A DNA stretch of 54,902 nucleotides from Methylobacillus glycogenes JCM 2850 (GCF_000617925.1 NZ_BAMT01000015.1:1-54902); one strand, 5' to 3'; positions 1 through 9,895 are shown, counted from the stretch's first letter. The notes: generated from the letters alone by a model not told the origin. Numbers and translations: made by a program.

Positions 1-2
1 GC

Positions 3-134
3 TCAGGTTACACATCTGCCTTTGGCGGCAGCAAGCAGCAATATCCGCTTGCAGCTTATACGTCATATAGCTTTGTTGTACCCGGCGTTGCCAATACACA
101 GCCCTTCAAGTACCGAGGTGACTGCTTTGTGTGA
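3..134 (+). CDS. C-terminal end of an unrecognised, probably exported protein (partial)
   Basis: An open frame runs in from the window edge and stops with TGA at 132-134, giving 43 residues. The peptide is rich in Gly, Ser, Tyr and aromatic residues, with short motifs such as FGGSKQQYPLAAYTSY and a final FKYRGDCFV. This looks like the end of an exported or pilin-like protein, not a shadow frame. I cannot name the family. The other two forward frames give less protein-like composition. The start and most of the gene lie outside the window. Confidence 0.4.
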   Translation, partial: SGYTSAFGGSKQQYPLAAYTSYSFVVPGVANTQPFKYRGDCFV

Positions 135-257
135 GCAACAGACGAATGGGCATAACGCCTAGCTCGGCCTCTCTCGCCAAATTCGCATAATCTCAATGAC
201 ATACGCAGATTTCACTTACAAAAATTAACACTTCGCCATGATGCAAAATAGAAACGC

Positions 258-281
258 AATAGGAATTATTCCTATTATAAT
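258..281 (+). promoter_or_regulatory. Palindromic operator (Fur-box-like) next to a TATAAT box
   Basis: Bases 258-276 read AATAGGAATTATTCCTATT, a 19-bp palindrome with only the central base unpaired. It abuts a perfect TATAAT at 276-281. It lies 73 bases upstream of a siderophore receptor start, where a Fur site would be expected. It shares the core AAT-N-ATT symmetry of the 7-1-7 Fur consensus but not the outer GAT/ATC, so Fur is an inference and another repressor could use it. Confidence 0.5.
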
Positions 282-353
282 TCGCTCCTTTTTTTCGCAG
301 GTCGGGATGTTTCTAGCATTCCGCTGTTATTCAAAACTACAGGGATAATCTTC

Positions 354-2575
354 ATGGCCAAGGGTAATACGCCTTCCACTTTTCTTTTCCAACCGCGGGT
401 ATCGGTACTGGCAGTCGCCCTCATCGCCTCAGGCGCGCATGCCGCTGAAGAGCGTGCAGCGCAAGACACTGCCACGCTGCCTGAAGTCAAGGTAAGCTCA
501 GAAAGGGAAACCGCCGATAGCTATACCGTCAAGCGCGCTTCTTCCGAGAAATTCACCGCGCCGCTGCTGGATACGCCCAAGTCGGTCACAGTATTAACCG
601 AGGCCTTGATCCGTGATCAGGGCGCAACCACGTTTGAACAAGCGCTGCGCACGGTGCCAGGCGTGACCTTCGGCGCGGGTGAAGGTGGCACGCCCATGAA
701 TGACAGGCCGTTTATCCGTGGTTATGACTCCAGCTCCTCTACCTTTGTCGATGGCTTGCGTGACCTGGGTTCGCAATCGCGCGAAATTTTCAACATTGAA
801 ACCATAGAAGTACTGAAAGGCCCTAGCGGTGCCTTTGATGGCCGTGGTTCTGGCGGTGGCAGCATCAATATCGTCAGCAAAACACCCAAGGCAGAAAACT
901 TTGTGCGCGGTAGCGTGGGCCTGGGTACAGATCAGTACAAGCGCGGCAGCCTGGATGTTAACTATCTGCTGACTGACGATGTGGCGGTACGCATCAACGC
1001 CATGGCGCACGATGCCGATGTGCCTGGCCGTGACGCTGTCGATACCAAGCGCTGGGGCTTTGCGCCTTCCATCATCTTTGGCCTCAACACCCCTACTTCA
1101 CTGACCCTGAGCTACTACAAGCTCAAGACTGATGATATGCCAGATTACGGCCTGCCTTTAACCGCTGCCAGCCAGGGGCCTATCCGCCGCCCAGTCAGTG
1201 GCGTGAGCAAGGATAACTTCTACGGCATCAAAGACCGCGATTTCCGCGAAACCGAAATTGATGCAGGCACGGCGGTGATCAAGCATGCCTTCAGTGAAAC
1301 TGCCAGCTTCCGCAATGTCACGCGCTATGCGGTTTCCAAGAATGATTACGTCGTCACCAACCCTGATGATTCTCAAGGCAATGTGGCCAATGGCACAGTC
1401 TGGCGCTCATCCAAGAGCCGCAATTCCAAGACTGAATCGTTTGGCAATCTGAGTGAATTCAGCTTCAAGTTTGAGACTGCGGCCATCAAGCACAGCCTCA
1501 ATACTGGCTTTGAATACAGCTACGAAGACACCACCAATACGCCTTACCTGGTGACTGCGGCCTCCAGCACCAGAATCTGTAACGCAACCTTGCTCAACAA
1601 CTACACCTGCACCAGCCTTTACAACCCCAACCCTTCTGACCCCTGGCTGGGCACAGTAGTCAAAGGCCCAACCACCACAGAAACCCGCACCCAGAGCAAG
1701 TCTTTCTACGTGTTTGATAGCGCCGAAATTGCACAGAACTGGATAGTGAATCTGGGCTTGCGCCGCGATATCTACTCTACCGATTCCGACGCTATAACAG
1801 CTCCACCAGAGTACGTACCAAGCTGGATAGCGGTGCTGCATTCTGGAATTACCAGGCGGGTCTGGTGTACAAGATTCAACCCAATGCCAGCGTCTATATC
1901 GCCCACGGCACATCTTCTACACCTAGCGGCACCTCCAATGGTGACGGCACTGAAAACCTCTCGGCTGCCAATATGAACCTGGACCCAGAGCGCGTGAAGA
2001 ATAATGAAATTGGCCTCAAGTGGGATGTGCTGAGCAACCTGTCCCTGACCACTGCCATCTTCCACACCAAAAAAGACAACGCCCGTGTCACCCTGGCGGA
2101 CGGCACCACGCTGGCACTGGATGGTGAGCAAAAGGTCAAGGGCTTTGAAATTGGCTTTGCGGGTGCGGTAACGCCCTCCTGGCAAGTGTTTGGTGGTTAC
2201 ACCCACCTCGATAGCGAGCTGGTTGGCAATGGCCCACGTGCTGTAGACCGCGCCAACAACGGCAATGAGTTCCCCGGCATTGCCAAGAAGAGCGCCACGT
2301 TGTGGACCACTTACAATGTCACCAACAAATGGACAGTAGGTGGCGGTGCCAACTACATGGATGAAGTCTATGCCAACGTCGCCAACACCATTGTGCTGCC
2401 GTCCTATACCCGCTTTGATGCCATGAGCAGCTACAAGATAGATAAAAACCTGAGCCTGCAGCTCAATGTGCTGAACCTCACCGACAAGCGCTATATCGAC
2501 AAGTCCTTCACCACGCACTTTGCGACGGTGGCCGCTGGCAGATCTGCCATGCTGCAACTGCTGTTTAATTACTAA
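354..2575 (+). CDS. TonB-dependent catecholate siderophore receptor, Fiu-like (frameshifted near 1790)
   Basis: Outer-membrane ferric-siderophore receptor: a signal peptide ending ASGAHA at about residue 30, a TonB-box region, a plug domain and a 22-strand barrel. The plug motifs RGYDSSSSTFVDG and VLKGPSGAFDGRGSGGG resemble Fiu-type catecholate receptors. The ATG at 354 follows an AGGGA Shine-Dalgarno sequence. The first reading frame goes out of register after the codons for YSTDSD (about 1790), and the barrel continues one frame over through AFWNYQAGLVYK to a final aromatic strand ending LLFNY. Adding one base (gac-c-gctat) restores about 740 residues, a normal length. Both halves are fully conserved, so a sequencing deletion is more likely than gene decay. 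The upstream palindrome suggests iron control. The actual siderophore is unknown. Confidence 0.88.
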
Positions 2576-2663
2576 ACCTAGCTAAACCTCTACTCCCAGC
2601 ATGCCAGCTGCATGCTGGAAGTAGCTACAACTCCAGCCTTTCCCAAGCCTAGCGCTTTTCCCA

Positions 2664-2697
2664 ACACCCACTTATACCCTACACCCACTCATACCCT
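2664..2697 (+). repeat. 17-bp tandem direct repeat in intergenic spacer
   Basis: ACACCCACTTATACCCT is followed directly by ACACCCACTCATACCCT, two adjacent units differing at one base. They lie in the 260-base spacer between the receptor gene and the alcohol dehydrogenase. I see no convincing gene in this spacer. The function is unknown; it could be a regulator site pair or simple slippage. Confidence 0.5.
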
Positions 2698-2836
2698 ACG
2701 TCACGGCCATTGGCGCGCAACCTGCACCAACAACGCTATTGTCCGATTCCTACGCTATATCAGGCCTTCATCTTATAGTGGCCGCCCTCTGGCCTGCGCA
2801 TGATAGTCGCTCTTATCCATACTCAGGAGCCTCACC

Positions 2837-4003
2837 ATGCGTGCACTTACTTATCATGGCAGCAAAGATGTGCGGGTCGAAACCGTGCCGGACCCGGTCA
2901 TCATCGATAGCGATGACGTGATTCTGAAAGTGACGGCCACCGCTATTTGCGGCTCCGATCTACATATCTACCGCGGCAATATCCCCATGGTGAAGGATGG
3001 CGACATTCTTGGGCATGAGTTTATGGGCATTGTTGAAGACGTAGGCAAGGATGTAGTGAATGTGCGCAAGGGTGATAGGGTCATCATTCCTTTTGTCATT
3101 GCCTGCGGCGACTGCTTCTTCTGTCAGCAGGATTTATTTGCCGCCTGCGAGACCACCAATCCCGGCCGCGGCGCCATCGTCAATAAAAAGCAGGTCACAC
3201 CCTCTGCCGCCCTGTTTGGCTATAGCCATCTCTACGGTGGCGTACCCGGTGGGCAGGCGGAATATGTGCGCGTGCCCAAGGGCAATGTCGGGCCTTTCAA
3301 AATCCATGGCAGCCTGGCCGATGAGCAAGTGCTGTTCTTAACCGACATACTGCCTACAGGTTATCAGGCGGTGCTCAATGCCGATGTCAAACCCGGCTCC
3401 AGCCTGGCCATTTTTGGGGCCGGGCCAGTGGGGCTGATGGCGGCAGCGACTGCCAGGCTGATGGGTGCAGAGAAGATTTTCATGGTGGATCACCATCAAT
3501 ACCGCCTGGATTACGCGCAACAGCAATACAACACCATCAGTATCAACTTTGATGAAGATGAAGACCCGGCAGAAACCATACTCGCGCAAACCGCCAATCG
3601 CGGTGTGGATGCGGTGATTGATGCCGTGGGCTTTGAAGCCAAGGGCAGCACGCTGGAAACCATATTAACCAACCTCAAGCTGGAAGGCAGCAGCGGCAAG
3701 GCGCTCAGGCAATGCATAGCCTCGGTGCGCCGTGGCGGTGTAGTCAGTGTGCCTGGGGTGTATGCGGGGCCTATCCACGCCTTCCTGTTTGGCGATGCCT
3801 TTGATAAAGGCCTCACCTTCAAAATGGGCCAAACCCATGTGCAGCGTTACCTGCCTGAGCTACTGGAACATATAGAAAATGGCAATTTAACCCCAGCAGA
3901 CATCATCACCCACCGCATGACGCTGGAAGAAGCGGCGCTGGGCTATGACATCTTCAACAGCAAGGCCGAGAGTTGCCGTAAGGTGGTGCTGACGCCTAAT
4001 TAA
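2837..4003 (+). CDS. Zinc-dependent alcohol/formaldehyde dehydrogenase-type MDR oxidoreductase
   Basis: A medium-chain dehydrogenase/reductase of 388 residues, oxidising an alcohol or aldehyde with NAD(P). The catalytic zinc ligands are visible in AICGSDLH (Cys) and LGHEFMG (His-Glu) near residues 38-63. The structural zinc site follows as four cysteines in [15 protein letters not shown]. The Rossmann motif [11 protein letters not shown] lies near residue 195. The closest remembered families are the glutathione-independent formaldehyde dehydrogenase-like and threonine dehydrogenase-like MDR enzymes; the substrate cannot be told from sequence. The ATG at 2837 is preceded by AGGAG. It is a single gene, followed by a strong hairpin terminator. 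Confidence 0.85.
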   Translation: MRALTYHGSKDVRVETVPDPVIIDSDDVILKVTATAICGSDLHIYRGNIPMVKDGDILGHEFMGIVEDVGKDVVNVRKGDRVIIPFVIACGDCFFCQQDLFAACETTNPGRGAIVNKKQVTPSAALFGYSHLYGGVPGGQAEYVRVPKGNVGPFKIHGSLADEQVLFLTDILPTGYQAVLNADVKPGSSLAIFGAGPVGLMAAATARLMGAEKIFMVDHHQYRLDYAQQQYNTISINFDEDEDPAETILAQTANRGVDAVIDAVGFEAKGSTLETILTNLKLEGSSGKALRQCIASVRRGGVVSVPGVYAGPIHAFLFGDAFDKGLTFKMGQTHVQRYLPELLEHIENGNLTPADIITHRMTLEEAALGYDIFNSKAESCRKVVLTPN

Positions 4004-4052
4004 GGCACAGATAATTTCAAGTCACAGATAATTTAAAACTAGTGCATAAGGT

Positions 4053-4085
4053 CCAAGCCCCCTTCAAGTGTTGAAGGGGGCTTGG
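4053..4085. terminator. Perfect 15-bp hairpin, likely bidirectional terminator
   Basis: A 15-base arm (4053-4067) pairs perfectly with 4071-4085 around a GTG loop, and the stem includes a C5/G5 run. It sits between the dehydrogenase (plus) and the small minus-strand gene cluster. There is no U-run on either side, so termination strength is uncertain. It could serve both converging transcripts. Confidence 0.65.
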
Positions 4086-4124
4086 TATATGTTCAGAAAC
4101 AGGTATCGCAAAGGTGTGCCGCCG

Positions 4125-4331
4125 CTAGGCATCCGCCAGCGCATCCACCTGCGCCATGGCAAACGCCAGCCCGGCCTGCTCGGCATCTTCAGCCGTGCCA
4201 TACATGGTCAGGCCCTGGGCATATTGATCTATCAGCTTGCCATCTATATGCACCACGGAAATAAACCCTACCCAATCAAACACCCGGCTCACCACATCAA
4301 TACTGCGGTGCTTATAAATCACATGTTCCAT
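4125..4331 (-). CDS. Small hypothetical protein, member 1 of a three-gene paralogous set
   Basis: 68 residues beginning MEHVIYKHRSIDVVSR. The start at 4331 has AGGAG seven bases upstream on the minus strand. It shares a pattern with the next two minus-strand genes: an N-terminal IYK, a basic residue after a beta-strand pair, a GF...(V/I)x(I/V)xG core, and a C-terminal helix of the form A...G...A...VD. It is soluble, with no signal peptide or membrane segment. I do not recognise a named family. The conserved pattern across diverged copies argues that the frame is real. Confidence 0.7.
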   Translation of the reverse strand: MEHVIYKHRSIDVVSRVFDWVGFISVVHIDGKLIDQYAQGLTMYGTAEDAEQAGLAFAMAQVDALADA

Positions 4332-4346
4332 GGGTAGGCTCCTGAA

Positions 4347-4559
4347 TTAATGCGTCTGTGGCGCAGCGCCATCAATCACCGCCTTGGCGTATTCAATGCC
4401 TTCCTGGCATGCGGCATTGGCCGTGGGGCGGCGCGTCTTGAAATTATCCAGCGGGCCAACAAATTCACCGTCTATGGTATCTATCCAAATAAAGCCGCCA
4501 TCATGGGCGGCACGGGTAGTCACCTGCACCTCATGCTGTTTATAAATGATTTTATCCAT
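4347..4559 (-). CDS. Small hypothetical protein, member 2 of the paralogous set
   Basis: 70 residues starting MDKIIYKQHEVQV. I place the start at 4559 and not at the more upstream codon at 4604, because GGAGAGAGG lies just upstream of 4559 and the shared family pattern begins there. It keeps the IYK start, the GGFIWIDTIDG core and the C-terminal ACQEGIEYAKAVIDG helix that aligns with members 1 and 3. It is separated from member 1 by 15 bases, so the two are probably one transcript. Function unknown. Confidence 0.68.
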   Translation of the reverse strand: MDKIIYKQHEVQVTTRAAHDGGFIWIDTIDGEFVGPLDNFKTRRPTANAACQEGIEYAKAVIDGAAPQTH

Positions 4560-4782
4560 GACCTCTCTCCAAAAAAGATCAAACATCCACCATGCGCCAT
4601 TCACCCTGGCAATGCAAGGTCAAGCGCTGGCGTAGCAAGAGAGAATATGGCTGATGAATGGCAGAAAAGGCTGTGTAAAAATCAGCCCTTTGCCGGGAGA
4701 AGTATTCAGAAACTCAAGGCAAATCTGGCACGGTAAAAGTGCCAATAATTTGCCAGAGATTAATAGTGCGGTTAAGAGCGTG

Positions 4783-5007
4783 CTATTGCAGCGCAGTGGC
4801 AGGTAAAAATGAATCCATCACCTGATCCACCAGCTTCATGCCATATTGAATCCCCTCCAGCTTGGCCAAGTCCCAGCTTTCCAGTGGCACCACCGAGGGG
4901 CTATGCTCCACATCGCCTATATGCACAGAGTAGGTAAAGCCAGCAAAAGCCAGCTTGGCACCGCGCACTTCAATCTTCATATTTTTATAGATGAGTGACT
5001 CAATCAT
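4783..5007 (-). CDS. Small hypothetical protein, member 3 of the paralogous set
   Basis: 74 residues starting MIESLIYKNMKIEVRG. It aligns with members 1 and 2 through SLIYK, AGFTYSVHIGD and the C-terminal KLEGIQYGMKLVDQVMD helix. The Shine-Dalgarno sequence is weak. A 220-base spacer without any gene I can support separates it from member 2. The function is unknown. The three copies are clearly diverged, so the family expanded some time ago. Confidence 0.66.
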   Translation of the reverse strand: MIESLIYKNMKIEVRGAKLAFAGFTYSVHIGDVEHSPSVVPLESWDLAKLEGIQYGMKLVDQVMDSFLPATALQ

Positions 5008-5276
5008 GATGGTTGGGCAAATACCTATTAGCGATGGCAGTATTCAAACGTTTTATTGCTATTGAATCAATTGGACATTGCGGAAATATGATGTAGGAAT
5101 TGGCTGACAGCCAAATAGGACGCGCTAGCGTTGTATTGCCGAGCCCCAGTATTGATAATGCAATCGTTACTGCCTCCTAGCAATAACACGTTCCTTAAGT
5201 AATAGCGCCTTAGTTTCCTCTCCTGGATTTGGGCGCTTTTTTTTCGCTCAATGCTGTGATTTTTTGGGATAGCAAC

Positions 5277-5459
5277 ATGGCTTTTACCGCGTGCAAGAAA
5301 TGTCACTCCTCAGTCAGTGCCAGCGCCGTCATCTGCCCGGTGTGCAGCCGCCCTTTGGATGCCCCCACCGATATATTGAGCGTTACCTTCCTGAAGTGGC
5401 TGATAGCCATCTCCCTGCTCAGCTTTGCTTATCATCTGGGCAGCTTATACTGGTCGTGA
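5277..5459 (+). CDS. Small zinc-ribbon membrane protein
   Basis: 60 residues starting MAFTACKKCHSS. Two CxxC knuckles (CKKC and CPVC, about 14 residues apart) form a zinc ribbon. A single hydrophobic helix follows (LKWLIAISLLSFAYHLGSLYW), so the ribbon probably sits on the cytoplasmic face of the inner membrane. The start at 5277 is chosen because the knuckle follows directly; the upstream in-frame codon at 5229 would add an unlike segment. Function unknown. It lies alone between divergent genes. Confidence 0.62.
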   Translation: MAFTACKKCHSSVSASAVICPVCSRPLDAPTDILSVTFLKWLIAISLLSFAYHLGSLYWS

Positions 5460-5703
5460 TGGCGCTTGTCCAGCGCATCTGCGCCTACGCAATGCCCTCA
5501 CCCGACGATATTAAAACAGTCACATAAAGATATACTTATTGGTCCAAACGGACTATTCCCCCTTACCAGCAAAAGCATAAAATTGCCTGGATCAACTGCG
5601 GTGCTTTTACTGAAAAAAGCCTGGTTTTACTGCAAAATTCCAGCGCGCAGCATGATGTTGAGAAAATTCACCATAAACCATCATCATTCAAAAGGGGAGA
5701 TTT

Positions 5704-6414
5704 ATGAGTATTTCCAAATCCATACTGCAATGGGCGGTTGTCGCTGCCCTTGCTGCCACATCCATCAACCAGGCCAGCGCCGCAGACAACCTCATACAAA
5801 ATGGCAATGCTGAAGCAGGCCTGGGTGGCACCAGCCAACCTGTAGCTGTGCCCGGCTGGACCAACCTCACAGGTGGTTTCACCGTGATTCGCTATGATGC
5901 GGGCGGCGGTTACCCCAATGCCACAGACCCAGGCGCACCTGATCGCGGCCTGAATTACTTCAGTGGCGGCTCCAGCAGCGCTTACTCCAGCGCCTATCAA
6001 ATCACCGACATTTTGGCTGCTGCCAGCAACGTGGCCTTTAGCGCCTCGGGTTACTTTGGTGGCTTTGCCAGCCAAGCGGACAATGCCCGCCTCACCATCA
6101 GCTTCCTCGATGCCAGTTCACTGGTGCTGGGTACGGCAGTGCTGGGGCCAGCAACCCCTGGCGAGCGCGCTAATGCCACCAGCTTTATCTACAAGGAAGT
6201 TAGCGGCTACACTCCTGTAGGCACAAGCCAGATCAGCTTCCTGCTGGAAATGCAGCGTCTGGAAGGCACAGCCAATGATGGTTATGCCGATAGCCTGGTA
6301 TTCAGCTTGGCACCAGTGCCCGAGGCTGACACCTATGCCATGCTGCTGGCTGGCCTGGGTGTACTCGGGGCAGTGGCACAACGTCGTCAAGGCAGACGCC
6401 GTACCATCAGCTAA
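5704..6414 (+). CDS. PEP-CTERM sorting domain protein
   Basis: 236 residues. The ATG at 5704 sits behind AAAGGGGAG. An N-terminal signal peptide ends NQASAA near residue 26. A Gly/Ser/Ala-rich secreted domain of beta type follows, starting NLIQNGNAEAG, typical of choice-of-anchor exosortase substrates. The C-terminus has the PEP-CTERM signal: VPEADTYAMLLAGLGVLGA, a hydrophobic helix, then an Arg-rich tail. The protein is therefore expected to be exported, processed by an exosortase/archaeosortase-like enzyme encoded elsewhere, and to go to the surface or matrix. There are no exosortase or EPS genes nearby. A clear terminator follows. Confidence 0.85.
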   Translation: MSISKSILQWAVVAALAATSINQASAADNLIQNGNAEAGLGGTSQPVAVPGWTNLTGGFTVIRYDAGGGYPNATDPGAPDRGLNYFSGGSSSAYSSAYQITDILAAASNVAFSASGYFGGFASQADNARLTISFLDASSLVLGTAVLGPATPGERANATSFIYKEVSGYTPVGTSQISFLLEMQRLEGTANDGYADSLVFSLAPVPEADTYAMLLAGLGVLGAVAQRRQGRRRTIS

Positions 6415-6432
6415 GCATTCAAGCCTGTGCAA

Positions 6433-6454
6433 AACCCGCTACGGCGGGTTTTTT
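6433..6454 (+). terminator. Rho-independent terminator of the PEP-CTERM gene
   Basis: AACCCGC (6433-6439), a TACG tetraloop, GCGGGTT (6444-6450) and then a T-run. It lies just after the PEP-CTERM stop and before the convergent LysR gene. Confidence 0.8.
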
Positions 6455-6485
6455 CTTACCCAGCGCCAGCCTCACCCCTAGTATT

Positions 6486-7378
6486 TCATCCCTGATATCT
6501 CACCGCAGCAACAAAGGCGCTAAATGCAGGTGAAGTGTGACGCCTGTTGGGATAATACAAATGGAAACCTTCGAAATACGGGCACCAATCCGCCAATACC
6601 TCTATCAATCGGCCATCCGCCAGATAGGGTGCCGCCAGCTCTACAGGTACATAGGCCAAGCCTAAACCATCCACCGCAGCATTCAGCACATGCATAATGC
6701 TATTGAATACCAGCGGCCCCTCCACCTTGACGCTAAATGCGTGCTCGCCCCTGGCAAACTCCCAGGCATAGTTTGACCCTGCGGGATTATGGCGAATATT
6801 AATGCAGCGGTACTGGGTCAAATCATGGGGCGTGGCAGGCATGGCATGTGCGGCAAAATAAGTCGGCGATGCCACCACGGCCAAGCGCCAATCCGGACTA
6901 ATCCGCACCGCAATCATGTCTTTACTGACAGCGCCTCCAAAACGAATCCCGGCATCAAATCTTTCCTCCACCACGTTGGTAAACCCGTAATCCACATAAA
7001 ACTCCAGCGTGATATCAGGATAATCCTGAACAAACTGCGCCAGCATAGGGCGGAGATACAACTCAATATGATCATCGGTGCAGCTTACCCGCACGGTGCC
7101 GCTGGGCTTGTCTCTAAGCTCGCCCAAGGCATCCACTTCTGCTCGTATCTGGTCAAACAATGGCCCTATCGCACTTAACAGGCGCTCCCCGGCTTCAGTG
7201 TAGATACATTGCGCGTGGTTCTGGCCAAAAGCCTCACCCCTAGCTTTTCCTCGAGTGCACGTATGGCATGACTAAGGCCAGACGCGGTCACGCCAAGCTT
7301 GGCCGCCGCCCTAGTAAAACTCTGGTCTCTCGCCACAGCCACAAAAGCCTGTAGATCGTCAACTTTGGGAAGTGCCAT
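6486..7378 (-). CDS. LysR-family transcriptional regulator (frameshifted near 7200)
   Basis: The first ~60 residues are a classic LysR winged helix-turn-helix: DLQAFVAVARDQSFTRAA, LGVTASGLSHAIRALEEKLG, RLLARTTRNVS. The frame then shifts, and the effector-binding domain continues from LFDQIRAEVDALG to the end, including IALEFYVDYG-type strands and RHTSPAFSAFVAAV. Adding one base at about 7200 gives the usual ...TEAGERLL linker and about 298 residues, the normal LysR length. It is divergent from a hydrolase/MFS operon with a 97-base spacer, the usual arrangement for a LysR controlling its neighbour. The effector is unknown. It groups by look with the CrgA/AaeR-like branch that often regulates small redox or export genes. 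Confidence 0.85.
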
Positions 7379-7381
7379 TGA

Positions 7382-7440
7382 TGAATCCTACTCACAAGTT
7401 CATCAAGATTCTACCCACTAATCAAATACTGGTGAATCCT
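7382..7440. promoter_or_regulatory. Divergent LysR/hydrolase intergenic control region
   Basis: The 97-base spacer contains TGAATCCT twice, at 7382-7389 and 7433-7440, flanking an AT-rich stretch. Paired sites of this kind fit a LysR tetramer acting on its own gene and on the divergent operon. The assignment rests on position; no strict T-N11-A box stands out. Confidence 0.35.
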
Positions 7441-7475
7441 GCAAGATGACCTCCATATCATTTCAGGAGTTCATC

Positions 7476-8632
7476 ATGCGTAATTCCCACTTCGCTAGGG
7501 CTACCAGTTTTAGCTCAGATGCCAACATCACCCCGCGCAAATCCATTATGAAAACAGTGACTATAAGCATTGCTGCCAGCGTTTGCTCCACCCTGGCTGC
7601 CATAGGCTGATGACTGTTTGCCATGGCACAGCGCTGGCCGCAGAAAGCGGCAATGCAGTAACCAGCGCACAAGGCGCTGACAATTTTTATCAAAGCACTC
7701 AAGTCAGCATTCAGAAAGTGAGATTCAAGAATCAATACAATATGGAAATAGTGGGCAATCTCGTCACGCCCAAACAACTGAACCGCAGCACTCAAAATCC
7801 CGCCATTATCGTGGGGCATCCCATGGGCGCAGTGAAAGAGCAAAGCGCCATGCTCTATGCCCAGAAGATGGCCGAGCAAGGCTTTGTCACCCTGGCAATA
7901 GACCTGCCGTTCTGGGGTGAAAGCGCAGGCCAGCCACGTAATCTGGTTGCGCCTGAGCTTTATGCCGATGCATTCAGTGCTGCCGTGGATTACCTCAGCA
8001 CGCAAACATTCATCCATCCGCAACGTATTGGGGTGCTGGGCATCTGCGGCAGCGGCGGCTTTGCCATTAGCGCGGCCAAAATTGACCCGCGCCTGAAAGC
8101 CATTGCCACGGTCAGCATGTACGACATGGGAGCCGTCACACGCAATGGCTTGCATCACGTCGTAAGCCTTGAGCAACGCCAAGCCTTGCTAGAAAAAGGC
8201 GTGAGTCAACGCCAGACGGAATTCACAACAGGCAAATCCCTATGGTTAAGCTACCTGCCAGAAAAACTCAGTGCCGACACCGATGCAGTGACGCGGGAGT
8301 TCTGGGAGTTTTATCGTACTCCCAGAGGCATCCACATCCCCAAAGGCCGTACGCTGGAACTAACCCAAAACCGCATGTTAAGCAGTGAAATTCGCTTTGT
8401 GAATTTCTATCCCTTCAACGATATCGCAAGCATTGCGCCGCGCCCGCTGCTGTTCATTGCCGGAGATCAGGCACATTCCAGAGAATTCAGCGAGGAAGCC
8501 TATCGCCTGGCAGCCGCACCCAAAGAGCTGTATTGGGTGGCAGGGGCAGGCCACGTAGATCTTTATGACAGGGCCAACCTGATTCCATGGCAAAAGCTGG
8601 GCACATTCTTCCAGCAGCATCTGGCTAAATAA
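7476..8632 (+). CDS. Secreted alpha/beta hydrolase, YcjY/dienelactone-hydrolase-like (frameshift in signal peptide near 7607)
   Basis: AGGAG at 7465-7469 points to the ATG at 7476. That frame gives a signal-peptide core (MKTVTISIAASVCSTLAAIG) but hits TGA at 7608. One extra base near 7607 joins it to LMTVCHGTALAAES and then to the whole hydrolase, so a single-base deletion is likely. The enzyme region has an oxyanion/HPMG motif (IIVGHPMGA), a nucleophile elbow GICGSGG with a cysteine or serine at the turn, an acid in GDQAHS and the histidine in GAGHVDLYD. The family contains esterases and peptide/lactone hydrolases; the substrate is unknown. The MFS gene starts 2 bases after its stop, indicating one operon. 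Confidence 0.8.
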
Positions 8633-8634
8633 GT

Positions 8635-9837
8635 ATGAGCACACCACTCAGCACCACAACACCGGGTGCCATGACAGAACACACTGCCCACTGGGGTGGG
8701 GTGTTGGCCATGACCCTATGTGTATTTGCCTTGATTGCTTCTGAGTTTCTTCCGGTTAGCCTGCTGACGCCCATCGCTGCTGACTTGCATGTCAGCGAAG
8801 GGCTGGCAGGTTACGGCCTGGCAATCTCGGGGGCGTTTGCCGTCTTGACCAGCTTGAGTATTGCCAGGCTTGCGGCTGGCATGAATCGCAAAACCCTGCT
8901 TTTGCTCATGACCGCCTTGATGGCAATCTCGGCCGTGGTGGTGGCAAGCGCGCAAAACTACGTCAGCTACATGATAGGCCGGGCACTGATAGGGGTTGTG
9001 GTGGGCGGCTTCTGGTCCATGTCTGCCGCAGTGGCCATGCGCTTGGTGCCTAGCGCCAGCGTGCCTAGAGCACTCGCCATATTCAACGGCGGCAATGCGC
9101 TGGCCACCGTGGTTGCCGCCCCGCTAGGCAGCTATCTAGGCCACTTGTTTGGCTGGAGAAGTACCTTTCTGATTCTGGTGCCGATTGCAGCCATGGCTTT
9201 GGCCTGGCAGTGGATCAGCCTGCCCTCCATGCCAGCTGCAGCGCGTGAAGAAGCTCCAGCGCCCCTACTGGGCTTGCTCAAGCAACGATTAGTGGTGTTG
9301 GGCATGTTGGCGGTGGGCACATTCTTCATGGGTCAGTTTGTGTTGTTCACCTATATACGCCCGTTTCTTGAGCGAGTGACTCAGGTAGACAACGCCACAC
9401 TGTCCACCATACTGCTGGTGATCGGGCTTGCAGGATTTCTCGGCACACTGCTGATCAGCACATTAGTGCAATGGAGCTTGTACCGCACCCTGATCATCAT
9501 TCCCCTGCTGATGGCAGGAATTGCCCTGGCCCTGACCGTGTGGGGCAACTGGACAGGCATGACGCTGATATTGCTGGGCTTGTGGGGATTGATGGCCACC
9601 GCAGCACCAACCGGGTGGTGGTCATGGCTGGCGCAGGCGCTGCCCAAAGATGCAGAAGCAGGTGGTGGCTTGATGGTGGCCATTATCCAGTTATGCATCG
9701 CCTTTGGCTCTACTTTGGGAGGCCTGTTGTTTGATGGTGCGGGTTACCGGGCCGCATTTATGGTCAGTGCAGGCCTGCTGCTGATCGCTGCACTTTTAAC
9801 CTGGGCCACGGCAAACACACAAAAGCATGAGCAATAA
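8635..9837 (+). CDS. MFS efflux transporter, NepI-like (DHA1 family)
   Basis: 400 residues with 12 predicted membrane helices. SEFLPVSLLTPIAADL, the loop-2/3 region AGMNRKTLLLL, GGFWSMSAAVAMRLVP and AAPLGSYLG resemble E. coli NepI, a purine ribonucleoside exporter, and related arabinose/drug-type exporters. The start at 8635 lies 2 bases after the hydrolase stop, so translation is probably coupled. With the divergent LysR this forms a regulator-hydrolase-exporter module. The substrate is an inference only. Confidence 0.82.
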   Translation: MSTPLSTTTPGAMTEHTAHWGGVLAMTLCVFALIASEFLPVSLLTPIAADLHVSEGLAGYGLAISGAFAVLTSLSIARLAAGMNRKTLLLLMTALMAISAVVVASAQNYVSYMIGRALIGVVVGGFWSMSAAVAMRLVPSASVPRALAIFNGGNALATVVAAPLGSYLGHLFGWRSTFLILVPIAAMALAWQWISLPSMPAAAREEAPAPLLGLLKQRLVVLGMLAVGTFFMGQFVLFTYIRPFLERVTQVDNATLSTILLVIGLAGFLGTLLISTLVQWSLYRTLIIIPLLMAGIALALTVWGNWTGMTLILLGLWGLMATAAPTGWWSWLAQALPKDAEAGGGLMVAIIQLCIAFGSTLGGLLFDGAGYRAAFMVSAGLLLIAALLTWATANTQKHEQ

Positions 9838-9895
9838 GCAAGCATATTGCATCCATGATCAGCTTGAGTGACACGGCCAAGATAATGGCCAGCGT

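Noticed and set aside
1772..2557. 261-residue minus-strand open frame
   Set aside because: It is antisense to the second half of the Fiu-like receptor and has no recognisable features.
4350..4736. Plus-strand open frame over the small paralogue genes
   Set aside because: The minus-strand frames share a family pattern and ribosome sites; this one does not.
7463..8182. 239-residue minus-strand open frame
   Set aside because: It is opposite the hydrolase gene, which shows a full catalytic triad; the antisense product lacks any.
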